Shown here in pieces: positions 12,146 through 21,015 of a stretch of 64,000 bases of DNA. Numbering within the stretch: position 1 is the stretch's first letter; every line of letters starts with the position of its first letter. The notes below the pieces were generated by a model. It worked only from the letters and a program-made list of their open reading frames with translations. It did no database searches and was not told the DNA's origin. The position numbers and the translations under genes are program-made. Source of the DNA: Cryoendolithus antarcticus (Eukaryota > Ascomycota > Dothideomycetes > Cladosporiales > Cladosporiaceae); assembly GCA_002077065.1 (NCBI GenBank), contig NAJO01000007.1, positions 1,116,001-1,180,000 on the forward strand. The letters are read 5' to 3'.

Positions 12146-12801
12146 TAGCTTTGGTGGGTTAGCGGACTTGGATGTTTGTGGGTACTGGGTCTTGGTGTGT
12201 GTGGTGGCTGGGTCTTGCTGGTGTGGAGAAAAGAGGAGGGAGATTGGGCTTGATCAGTAAACCATATGTACCGCTGCCCACTGCTCGAGAAGACCAGAGT
12301 CACAATGACATAGTGCTATCCAGGCGGAGATCTGCGACAGTATAGACAAAGAATTCCGGACTGGATGAAACTACTCAGTCGTAATGACAATCGGCAGTAT
12401 GCGATGGCATTGTCTGGTACAATGCGCTGTGCGCCCTCACGCTTGCACTCTGTAAACGATCCTATGCCTGGGCCGTCGAAGTCTTAGTCAAGATGGCATT
12501 GTCAGGATCGCAGGTGAGCCACGATCTGACACTGCCGCGTCCGCTACAGTCGCCAAGATCTTACAGACTGTGCATCACACAGACAGTGTGCTGGTTGAGC
12601 AATGTAGTACACCCTAGACACGGACGTAGCAACCACCATGTCTGTAGCGACCTGGGTGTTCGACAAGACATCCTCTCGAAGCACCGCGGTGACTGTGGTG
12701 CGTGTGAATCGATGATTGCTGCCTGCTGTAGTGATCGCGAGATCTTGATCACCCGGTATGTGTTAGTCTACAGTCGACATGATCGCCGCGCAATCAAACA
12801 T
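12146..12801. other. Intergenic, nothing certain
   Basis: About 650 bases upstream of the first orphan gene. The open frame of that gene extends back to 12493, but its extra 103 residues are compositionally unlike the rest and there is an ATG in better context at 12802. Confidence 0.4.
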
Positions 12802-13395
12802 ATGGCTCCACATCTACCCCAGATCAGTCAGCCCGCTGCCCGGCAAAGGCATGACCTTGATGCAGAGTTCCGCCAGCGTCTGCGAGACAGCATCACCACC
12901 ATCGATCCAGTCACAGGTCGGCGTCGCTGGACTACCAACGCAGAGATAAACTCGCGAGGTACAAATCGCCAGACTAACGCCGAAAGCCAGGAGCTTCGCC
13001 GCCGCTACCGTCGCGGCCATGAGCCTGAGGAGCATGAAGCGAAGATACTTGATCGCCTGTATCCGCAGCATCCAGACCGGCCGCAGCACAAGGCAGCTTT
13101 CACTGCAGATGAGTTCTGGGCAGAGCATGACGCTTGGGTTGCGGAGCATGATGCCTCATCAACGGCATGGAGTAGCAGCTCTTCTGACGCCGACGATACC
13201 TGGAGTCAACAGCGGCCAATCGAGACTCCATCACGCGCTGAGAGAGGTGATGGCAATCAAGGGACTTCCAGTCTTGAGGTGAACAACCCGGATGCGTCCA
13301 GCAAAGGCAATCGACGCACTGGAGGCGCCAAAGCGCAATCGGTCATCGTGGAGCGCGGATGCGAACCAGGCACGACTTTACAACCTCCCGTGTAG
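12802..13395 (+). CDS. Orphan charged protein, member 1 of a tandem pair
   Basis: 197 residues from the ATG at 12802; the frame is open upstream to 12493 but that part looks non-coding. The protein is hydrophilic and rich in Arg, Glu, Asp and His. Notable segments are FRQRLRDSITTIDPVTG, HEAKILDRLYPQHP and AAFTADEFWAEHDAWVAEHD, followed by a Ser/Asp-rich tail. I recognise no known domain. The order and spacing of key residues (RxRxR, I, TG, GT, ExxxAxIxxRL, AxFTxxE, AExDA) parallels the gene at 14263-14808, which suggests an old tandem duplication. No signal peptide or membrane helix was seen. Confidence 0.45.
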   Translation: MAPHLPQISQPAARQRHDLDAEFRQRLRDSITTIDPVTGRRRWTTNAEINSRGTNRQTNAESQELRRRYRRGHEPEEHEAKILDRLYPQHPDRPQHKAAFTADEFWAEHDAWVAEHDASSTAWSSSSSDADDTWSQQRPIETPSRAERGDGNQGTSSLEVNNPDASSKGNRRTGGAKAQSVIVERGCEPGTTLQPPV

Positions 13396-14262
13396 GAGTG
13401 CACATAGTCAAGCGATCTCGTTGTGTCAGCTCCGAGACATCATAGACAGTCGACTGGCTCATCACACGATGCTCCATGTAAGGGCAGTCATTCTTTGAGC
13501 CGAGACCTCCATAAATCAGCCCTGTCTCACGTGCATGCTAAAGGGCAGAGTCAGTCTCGCTTTTGTGCCTCAGGCCTAGGAGCACATGTGTGGATCCACT
13601 GACAAGCCATGCTCGTCTGGTGCCTCAGGCGCAGCGTACGGTGAAAGGTAGTGGTGCCATGCATTGTCTGGTAGACTCGAAGCACGTGCGATCGACACCA
13701 AGAGCCTTGTAGAGATTGGCAGTAACCGATAGATGGAGCGTTGAGGAGTCTTCTTAACGGCTCCATGGCTGGGATGCCATATAAGAAGGCGCCGGCTCTT
13801 CGCCATAAGTCTCGTCTTCGTCGATGGACCCAGTGGTACAGCCCAACGACTGTGGCAAGGGTCTCATTGATGGTCTTCTCGTTCTTTGCCTGTTACAAAT
13901 GCCATTGTCGACGATCTTTACCGCTCGCTCCTGCCATATGTCAGTCTCAATCGTTCCTTCCAGTTTGAAGCGTTTGACCTGGTTCTTGCCTCAATGACCG
14001 ACACTGGGAGTGACTCCGCTGCCACAATGCGATTGTCGACTTCACTCCTTCATCCTCGAGCATGTGAACGAGCTAGTCGACGCTCCTCGAGGATTTAAGA
14101 GTTTCTGCATTGGACCTTGATCACCTCCCACTCGACCAGCACCTCTCGACAATCGACCACGACCACGACCACGAAGCCTTCCTCCTTCTGGTGCTTGACA
14201 ACAACACCTTGAGTCAACGATCCTCGCCTCTCCTCATACAGATAAATACACATACAACAACA
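13396..14262. other. Intergenic between the two orphan genes
   Basis: No gene recognised in about 870 bases. Short frames on both strands (13551-13766, 13741-13968, 13886-14098) have no family resemblance. The last 50 bases are a CA-rich leader (ACAACAACAATGG context) that fixes the start of the next gene. Confidence 0.45.
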
Positions 14263-14808
14263 ATGGCTCAGTACCCTTCCCGCAAAACCGATCCGAAGAA
14301 GTACGAGATCGAGAACGATCCCGACGAGGCGATCCGCGCCCGTCACCGCGCCACCATTATCCGCATGAGTACCACCACCGGCGAACTCCGCCCATCGACG
14401 TCAAACGAAATGTACGACGGCACCGTACATGGAGGCAGTGACCGCGAGATCAAAGGCATGCAGCGTCCGCCTCGTCCATACGACGACACCGCTGCAGCTG
14501 ATTCCGAGGAGATACAGCATCGCGCAATGATCGTTGAGCGTCTTCGACGCGCGATGCCTGCCAGTACGCCCCTGTGGACGCGAGTGAATGCGACATTCAC
14601 TGAAGAGGAAATCGATGCGGAGATGGACGCTGTGAGGGAGCGCCAGGCTGACGATTCCGACGACGATGAAGATGGCAATGAGCAGGTCGGATCGCAGAAG
14701 TTTGCTCGAGGAGACAAGAAGCCGGGCCCGGGTGATGGCAAGCGCGGTGATGGAATGGGCGGTGGCGGTAATGGCGGATTTGGCGGCAGTGGCATGGTTG
14801 CGGTGTGA
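14263..14808 (+). CDS. Orphan charged protein, member 2 of a tandem pair
   Basis: 181 residues; the ATG at 14263 sits in an ideal fungal context (CAACAACAATGGCT) after a long CA-rich leader. The N-terminal and middle parts are charged (RARHRATIIRMSTTTG, HRAMIVERLRRAMP, ATFTEEEIDAEMDAVRERQ), followed by an acidic DSDDDED stretch and a Gly-rich tail (GMGGGGNGGFGGSG). The pattern matches the gene at 12802 at low identity. I recognise no known domain. Predicted soluble. The Gly-rich tail and acidic run suggest a largely disordered protein. Confidence 0.6.
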   Translation: MAQYPSRKTDPKKYEIENDPDEAIRARHRATIIRMSTTTGELRPSTSNEMYDGTVHGGSDREIKGMQRPPRPYDDTAAADSEEIQHRAMIVERLRRAMPASTPLWTRVNATFTEEEIDAEMDAVRERQADDSDDDEDGNEQVGSQKFARGDKKPGPGDGKRGDGMGGGGNGGFGGSGMVAV

Positions 14809-15574
14809 TGAGATCGCTTTGAAAGTCTCGTGGGTGAGAGAGATGCGTGCTTATGATGGCGCGGGCGATCAGCAGAGTGTCAACACCCATGCTTGTCTGT
14901 GAAGTCGCAAGGCTTATTCAGAAGCTCGGTGCTGGTCACAGATGGGCTTTCGCACGCATCCGGAGATGGCGTTGGGTTTCGGGGATGTGGCGATACGGGA
15001 GATACCCCATTGCCTTTCTTCCAGTAGAACATCGTCCAACAGAACTGCGCACGACCCGTGAAGCTCTCCACAACATCGTAGCATGGCCTAATCGACCTTC
15101 GTATTGTAGCAAGTCCAATCAACGTGCACAACCCAGCATGATCAATCGTACTTCCCTTGGTGTTATGGGTCGAGGCGTGCATTGCTCGTACGTCCCAAAT
15201 CAGTGTAAAATATGCCGTTGCCTCGTAAGCAGGCTGCAACCTCTGATCATGGGTAGACGTGGTATTTCAGCGCACCTCTCTTCGCACTGCTATACCACGA
15301 GGAGGAGAAGACTGAAGGATATATCGAAATTACGCCAAGGGAGACAATTGACAGTGACGCTTCTAATGAGAAAGAAGCCGAAGTTGAGGGTAGACCTTCG
15401 ACGGTCGCAAGAGAGACAGCTGTGCGACCGACGGACGCGAACTTACTGGATCCTGATCGATGAGCTGCAATGTGAACTCTGTGGAAGGGAATAAGAGACA
15501 TGAAAGGTGCTTACAGCGATATCATGTCCAGTCTTAAATGCATTACTATGTACCCCTCCCGAGTCTCAAGTTGC
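14809..15574. other. Intergenic, no gene seen
   Basis: The long forward frame at 14847-15494 is Arg-rich, lacks any family resemblance and lies in the 3' flanks of two genes converging on this stretch, so I treat it as chance. Confidence 0.4.
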
Positions 15575-16612
15575 TTATGCACTGGCGGTTACCGTTTCCA
15601 CACCCGTCGTCTCGGTTACAGTGGTAGTAATATACACCACGCTAGGATTTAGAGGCACGATCGTAATGCCTGGCACTTCACTGGAATGAGTCTTCTGCGT
15701 TGAGCTTTCGGGGACCGCGTCAGTGTAGTCTGTTGGTCGTCCGTGATGCCATCGAGGGCGATCAGTGTCGTAAGCACCTGTCGTAGTCGCAGCTGGCGGA
15801 GCTGGAGGTGTACCGGGAGCTGAAGACGCTGCGGCAGCCGCTGTTTCCGCTGTACTGGTAATCCGAGTGCTCGGCAGAGGGTATGCGAAAGTCGGAAACG
15901 AGGGTACAGCAGTGCTAATTGGAGTCGTCGATGCCTCTACCTGGGACGAGAGGGCGGCAGCTGTGCTTGCTGCATGCGACTCTGCAGCACTAGCACTGCT
16001 GGACTCTTCGCTTGATACACTCGAGATTCCCGAGTAAGCTGATCCCCAGTAAGCAGTCGTCGTGTTGCTCAAAGTCGGAAAAGTGTTGTAGGTCGTGGTG
16101 GTCACCGGTAGAGCGCTCTCGGGTGTGCTCGCAACACTGCTTGCGGTGCTTGTCGTCGTAGCAGATGCAGCGTCGGATGGCGAGTACGTGAAGAGTAGTG
16201 TCGTCGAAGTCGTCTCGGTTGTTGTCTCGGCGGAGGCTGCAGTTGTGGTGGCAGGAGTGGTTGGCTGTGCGATAGATGATGCCGTACTGGTCTCTGGTTC
16301 GTACGTGAAAGACACCGTGGTGGGTTCCATTCTCGATGCTGCTGTCTCCGTGGCCACGTTGGCTTGCGCTCCTGACAGCCCAGTCTCGGTCATGCCACCT
16401 TCTGATAGTAGCGAGAGTCCCAGAGTCGTCGGTCCGTTGACCACGAGTGGTAAGCTAGTCTGGAGGCTTGCAGCCGGCGTCGTTGAAGCCGTGAGAGTAC
16501 TTGTGCAGCTGTTCTCTGCGGCTGTGACGTTGTCGTATCTTCGCAGAGGGCCAGCGGCTGCGAACTCGACGCAGAGAAGGAGAGTAGCTGCTTGTGCCAA
16601 ACGGAAAGCCAT
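15575..16612 (-). CDS. Secreted Ser/Thr/Ala-rich mucin-like protein
   Basis: 345 residues beginning with a classic signal peptide (MAFRLAQAATLLLCVEFAAAG, likely cut near residue 20). The mature part is dominated by Thr, Ser and Ala with short hydrophobic repeats such as VSFTYEPE/LLFTYSPS and many TTTT/SS runs, so heavy O-mannosylation is expected. Potential N-glycosylation sites include NVT and NTT. The C-terminus (VVYITTTVTETTGVETVTASA) lacks a hydrophobic GPI-attachment tail, so it is more likely a soluble or wall-trapped protein. Its beta-branched repeat VVYITTTVTET is common in fungal cell-wall proteins. No catalytic domain was seen. Confidence 0.75.
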   Translation of the reverse strand: MAFRLAQAATLLLCVEFAAAGPLRRYDNVTAAENSCTSTLTASTTPAASLQTSLPLVVNGPTTLGLSLLSEGGMTETGLSGAQANVATETAASRMEPTTVSFTYEPETSTASSIAQPTTPATTTAASAETTTETTSTTLLFTYSPSDAASATTTSTASSVASTPESALPVTTTTYNTFPTLSNTTTAYWGSAYSGISSVSSEESSSASAAESHAASTAAALSSQVEASTTPISTAVPSFPTFAYPLPSTRITSTAETAAAAASSAPGTPPAPPAATTTGAYDTDRPRWHHGRPTDYTDAVPESSTQKTHSSEVPGITIVPLNPSVVYITTTVTETTGVETVTASA

Positions 16613-17411
16613 TACGATTTGAGAGTCTTGAGTCCAGCTATGGATGGAGTATATCGTTTGCGTAGACCGGCTATCGCGAGGTTTGCAATATCACGCAAGA
16701 CTATAGCTGTGAAGAAACGAATGGCTGCTACTGTCAGTGATCAACGAAAGACTGCAAGTTACTTGGGATGGGCAGGACGAGATGGCCGTCCGCGCCATGG
16801 TCTACTTCGTCGCGTCTCATCATCAACGCCCACGCGCGACACATGAGACAGCCATGCATCGGATGGTTCGTTCATCGTGTCCGTGCGAGATATGTAGATA
16901 CTCGGCGCGTGTTCGTGGTGCGACAAAGGCCTCTGTCGTTGTGTTCGAAGCAGTTTGCGTCAAGAGCAGGAGTTGAAGTGAGGATAAAGAGGTCTGACTG
17001 GCTGGCGGGTAGGGCCGCCTGCACAGACGTTTGATGAGTCCGCTCTGAAACCATCAGGCGCCAGTTGAAATTCTGCTGCGTCTCAACCTTTATCACTGGT
17101 GACAAGTCAGAGACCCGAGGGGTAGCGAGGCCATCAGTCACTCCACAGAGCGCGACAAGAAGTTCATCGTCCTCGACTTGGCTATGAAAGCGCAAAGGAT
17201 TCGCATCTGACAACAGCATGACCTCGGCATTGAACTGCACGGCGCCAGACAGGATCGGCATACGACATATCTCCGGGTAGTAGGCATCGTGGTCTGGTAC
17301 CGTTAGCATGTTCCAAGCACATGTAAGTGATCTCGTGTTTCCTTGTTATTAAACCCTATCGTTTTCGCGATCTCTACTACTTTCTTCGCCTACCTGGATC
17401 TTCCTCTCGAG
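16613..17411. other. Intergenic with one weak candidate frame
   Basis: Between the secreted protein and the transporter. Apart from the candidate frame on the minus strand (16872-17309) nothing is recognised. The final 100 bases serve as leader for the transporter. Confidence 0.35.
16872..17309 (-). CDS. Possible small hypothetical protein
   Basis: A 145-residue minus-strand frame with a true ATG at 17309 (MLTVPDHDAYYPEICRMP...). The first 110 residues have a balanced composition with acidic stretches (VEDDELLVAL) and no low complexity, but I recognise no family and there is no corroborating start context or intron. It is divergent from the transporter, with 102 bases between start codons. 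Treat it as unproven. Confidence 0.25.
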   Translation of the reverse strand: MLTVPDHDAYYPEICRMPILSGAVQFNAEVMLLSDANPLRFHSQVEDDELLVALCGVTDGLATPRVSDLSPVIKVETQQNFNWRLMVSERTHQTSVQAALPASQSDLFILTSTPALDANCFEHNDRGLCRTTNTRRVSTYLARTR

Positions 17412-18833
17412 ATGTCGACCGTGACCACAACCACGGAGCACGAGCTGCAGGAGAACCGGCGACAAATATCAATCGATGAACATGACAGCGCTTCAACGAT
17501 TCCGCTGGAGCCCACGGAAGCCTCACCCGGCCACTCTCCCCCCCGAGCAGACGGAGGCAAAGAAGCCTGGCGCGTTTTGATCGTGGCATTCGTCTTTGAA
17601 GCCTTACTCTGGGGCTTCCCACTTTCATTCGGTGTTTTCCAGCAGTATTACTCTCGGCTCCCCGAATTCCAGGACTCAGCGTTCATATCTGTGATCGGCA
17701 CTCTAGCATCGGGCTTATCGTACCTAGCAGCGCCGGTCATGATCTCGGTGGTGAGGCGATTCGCTCGGTACCGAGAGTTGATGATCTGGGTCGGCTGTAC
17801 GCCTTTCCCTCTGCCACGCGCCGCACAATGGCAAGCCCGCTGACACTAAGTATCAGGGCCCATCTGCATCCTCTCTCTGCTCGCCTCCTCCTTCGCCACC
17901 ACCCTCGGTGGCCTCGTCGCAACCCAAGGCGTTCTCTACGGCCTAGGCTTCATAACCTTCTACTACCCCATCCTGAGCATCCTGAACGAATACTGGATAG
18001 CCCGTCGCGGTCTAGCCTACGGCATAATGTGCTCAGCCTCCGGGTTGGCAGGCACAGTCTTCCCCTCCGCCATCGAAACGTCACTACGCAGATACGGATA
18101 CCCCACGACCCTCCGCGCCATCGCAGTCGGTCTCTGCATCCTCACAGGCCCACTCATCCCCTTCCTCCGTCCTCGAGTCCCCGTCTCCGCGGCCACAGCA
18201 CCATCACGAACCGACTGGTCCTTCCTCCACAGCCCCACCTTCTGGCTCTACAGCCTCTCAAACCTCGCAATGGGCCTAGGCTACTTCTTCCCCTCGCTCT
18301 ACATCCCCTCCTATGCCACTGCAAACGGCATGACTCCCCTCCTCGGTGCCCTCCTTCTAACCCTAATGTCCATAGCTCAAGTCCTCGGCCAACTAACCTT
18401 CGGCTACCTCTCCGACCAGCCCCGCATTCCCTTACCCATCCTAGCAGGCTCAAGTATGCTGATCTCCAGTCTCGCCGTCTACACAGCCTGGGGTCTAGCG
18501 CACACATTTCCAGTGCTAGCAGCTTTCGCGCTGAATTTCGGGTTCTTTGGAGCGGGGTATACGGCGCTTTGGGGCAGGATGGGTATGGCTGTCAGTTCTG
18601 AGCCGAGTGCGGCGTTCGCGGCTTTTGGGCTATTGAACGTGGGAAAGGGGATTGGGAATTTGGCTGCTGGGCCGTTGAGTGGGGCGTTGCTTAGGAAGGG
18701 GGTTGAGGCGGGAGGGTATGGGGTTGGGAGGTTTGGGGCTGTGGTGCTGTTTAGTGGGACTTGCTTAGCTGTTAGTGCGGCGGTGTTGCCTTTGGGGTTG
18801 GTGAAGAAGTTTAGATCCCGTCGAGTGAGATAG
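17412..18833 (+). CDS. MFS transporter, monocarboxylate-permease type
   Basis: Two exons, 17412-17796 and 17857-18833, flank a 60-nt intron (GTACGC...CAG, branch CTGAC), giving 453 residues. An acidic cytoplasmic N-terminus (about 50 residues) is followed by helices such as VLIVAFVFEALLWGFPLSFGVFQQYY. The spliced junction restores ELMIWVGWPICIL, then helix pairs separated by RRG and SDQPR loops typical of the major facilitator fold, with Gly-rich GLGYFFPSLYIPSYA. It resembles fungal Mch/monocarboxylate-type permeases. Substrate cannot be read from sequence. The upstream TTG-initiated extension to 17343 was rejected. It ends 157 bases from the convergent RPN12 stop. Confidence 0.88.
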
Positions 18834-18990
18834 GAAGGTAACGATGCAAGTCTCATGTCCACTGTATGCAGGGCTATCGTGTGATGCAATACCGTCGTCC
18901 GCAGTCGGACGCGGCGAAACCTCTCTTGGAGTGCAGCATCGCATGGTAGCCTTCTATCTTTACACTCCTTCCACTCATGGATCGAATACC

Positions 18991-19860
18991 TCACACAATC
19001 GTCTCCAGCTTCCTCGCATACCCGAGCGTGTTCTCTATCACCGCCCCACTCGCGCTCACCACATCCCTCTCTGCTGCCGCGTTCTCAGCTTCCTGCTCGG
19101 GGAACCATATTCGCCCATCCTTCGCCACCCAACCTCTCGAATGTGCGAATTGTACGACCGCACCTTCAGAATCCAGGAAAAGCAGGTTCTTCGCATTCGA
19201 GATCGGGAGTGACGGGTAGGCGCGCTCGGAACACGATGCAATCTCTGAGCGAATGGTGTTGATGAGGACCTGCGCGGTCTTGTTAGCACCTTCTAATGCC
19301 TTCATCGCGCGCATATCAGCGCAGCTTACCTCAGAAAACACCCCAAACTCCTCACTCGGCACCCTCTCGCCCTTCGTCTCCCCCCAAACCCGGTCATAGC
19401 TCCCCTCCATCAACGCCTGCTCCAACCGCACCGGGTAAGCAATGAACTCGCTCTCCTCTCCACTTCCCTCTAGCCCCTCCAGCACAGTGTGGAAGCCAGC
19501 ATAGTCACCTCCACTAAGCAACAGCAGCAGGTACAATCCGGTCACCTTCTCCCTGTTGCCGCCCTTCTTCCCTCGCCCATGCTTACTGCCCGTTTGCAGT
19601 GAGTAGAAGGGCTGCAGGTACTGGTAATACCGCGTAAAGCTGTCGGTATCTCGGAGGTGGATTGATGCGAAAGCGCCGAGCTCGAGGACTGTCTGTGCGA
19701 GTTCGAGGTGTGCGGGTGAGGTTTTGGACGAGGGGATGAGGGCGTCTAGTTTGAGGAGGGCGAGCTTGGCGCGGGAGAGGAGGGAGGGTGCGGTGGAGAG
19801 GTTGTTTGGTTTGAGGGATTGGAGGTGGGCGATGATTGATTTGAGCTCTTTCTCCGCCAT
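18991..19860 (-). CDS. RPN12: 26S proteasome regulatory subunit Rpn12
   Basis: Two exons on the minus strand, 19860-19330 and 19269-18991, give 269 residues. The 60-nt intron (19329-19270) has a GTAAGC donor, GCTAAC branch and CAG acceptor; it is a multiple of three without a stop, so an unspliced reading frame also exists. The spliced junction reads FGVFSEVLINTIRSEIASCSERAYPSLPISNAKNLL, matching the C-terminal PCI/CSN8-like region of Rpn12/PSMD8, a lid subunit needed for final lid-base joining. The N-terminus MAEKELKSIIAHLQSLK fits; longer readings to 20037 are leader sequence. The neighbour in divergent orientation is a GNAT acetyltransferase. Confidence 0.92.
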   Translation of the reverse strand: MAEKELKSIIAHLQSLKPNNLSTAPSLLSRAKLALLKLDALIPSSKTSPAHLELAQTVLELGAFASIHLRDTDSFTRYYQYLQPFYSLQTGSKHGRGKKGGNREKVTGLYLLLLLSGGDYAGFHTVLEGLEGSGEESEFIAYPVRLEQALMEGSYDRVWGETKGERVPSEEFGVFSEVSCADMRAMKALEGANKTAQVLINTIRSEIASCSERAYPSLPISNAKNLLFLDSEGAVVQFAHSRGWVAKDGRIWFPEQEAENAAAERDVVSASGAVIENTLGYARKLETIV

Positions 19861-20289
19861 GGTGGGTGATGGTATCGAGTGGTGGGACGATGTAAACGAC
19901 GTAAAGTGGTAAGGATGTACTCGTGCGACCTCGATCTGGTAGATTGAGGTTTGTACGGATGTGTCTGCTGGCTCGTGTTTCCAGGGTTCCGCTGGTGAAC
20001 ATCGAACTTCAAGGCGCCTGCATGACGCGAGATGCACAAGGTCCGGGCCGTTCGATCATCCGCGCGTCTAAACCAGCCGCGCTTATCGCTTGATCTTGCC
20101 ATGCGGCATTCAACGCTGACTCGCACAAGCTCGACATGGAAGGTGATATCGCTATTGAAGGTAGATGAAGATACCCTACTGTATTGGGACATTTCGCGGA
20201 TGATTCGACATGTGTCATGCAAAGGGAGAGCTCACGGTAGGTACAAAGTTCCTTCTTCTCACTATCCTGTCTCTCCCGTCTCCGTATTA
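19861..20289. promoter_or_regulatory. Divergent promoter region of RPN12 and the GNAT gene
   Basis: 429 bases between two divergent start codons. No perfect Rpn4/PACE-type motif (GGTGGCAAA) was seen on either strand. Open frames running into it from both sides are leader sequence without family resemblance. Confidence 0.4.
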
Positions 20290-21015
20290 ATGTCCATGAT
20301 GCCTCCCCAAAATGCCTCCATTTTCACAATCCTGCCGGCGACAGTCGCAGACGCGGAAGCCATGCTAGAGTGTATCGACGTAAGCTTCGCCAACGACCTC
20401 TTCAGACATGCCGGCATGCCCAAATGTCGCGAGCATCTCACGCCACTCGATGAGCTTCGCACATGGCGCCTACGGAACTTGAGGAAGCGCCTCTCCGCTC
20501 CAGACAAAGTGTTGCTGAAGGCAGTCGTCACGGCGCAGCCAGATAGGATGATTGGCTTCGCTGATCTGCAGAAGCCGCCGCCTTTCCAAGACCAGGCTGA
20601 AGAGTCTGTTGCTGCTATGACGCAAGCCGACTCGGGACCTGCGCCAGAGAATATGACTGCAGAGAACGCATCGCCACACGGTCAACCCGCCTGCTTTGAT
20701 CTAGAACTGAACGATGAGATGAACGATCACCTGGAGCTCTGGCAATCGAAGATCTGGGGAGACGACGAGCAGTATTGGAGCCTCGAGAAACTCGGCGTGG
20801 ACCCGACGTTCCGTCGGCAAGGTGTGGCAAGGTTGCTGCTTGAAACATCTTTTGCACTGGTGGATGCTGATGGGTTATCGATGTATCTGGAAGCATTGCC
20901 CGGCTCAGCGCCGATGTATGTGAAGTATGGGTTCGAGGAGCAGGGCTCGTTCACGATGCTGGATGGGAAGTATGTAGTCACGCTCATGGTGAGACGACCG
21001 CGGAAACACTCGTAA
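20290..21015 (+). CDS. GNAT-family N-acetyltransferase
   Basis: 241 residues from the ATG at 20290. The N-terminal half carries a GNAT substrate-side fold (ILPATVADAEAMLECIDVSF...). Motif A for acetyl-CoA binding is clear at about 175-190: LGVDPTFRRQGVARLLLE (RxxGxA loop). The C-terminal LSMYLEALPGSAPMYVKYGFEEQG is the usual beta5-alpha4 segment. Fungal members of this class are widespread, often acting on small amines or drugs, but the substrate is unknown. The insertion between about residues 95 and 150 is variable in the family. Upstream in-frame codons to 20032 are probably leader. Confidence 0.85.
   Translation: MSMMPPQNASIFTILPATVADAEAMLECIDVSFANDLFRHAGMPKCREHLTPLDELRTWRLRNLRKRLSAPDKVLLKAVVTAQPDRMIGFADLQKPPPFQDQAEESVAAMTQADSGPAPENMTAENASPHGQPACFDLELNDEMNDHLELWQSKIWGDDEQYWSLEKLGVDPTFRRQGVARLLLETSFALVDADGLSMYLEALPGSAPMYVKYGFEEQGSFTMLDGKYVVTLMVRRPRKHS

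Noticed and set aside
12493..12801. N-terminal extension of the first orphan gene
   Set aside because: Composition differs from the rest and a better ATG exists at 12802.
14847..15494. 215-residue forward frame
   Set aside because: Arg-rich, no motif, and it overlaps 3' flanks.
16095..16622. 175-residue Val-rich forward frame
   Set aside because: Antisense of the Thr/Ser-rich secreted protein.
17828..18601. 257-residue forward frame, Arg/Ser/Pro/His-rich
   Set aside because: Frame-shifted shadow of the MFS transporter.
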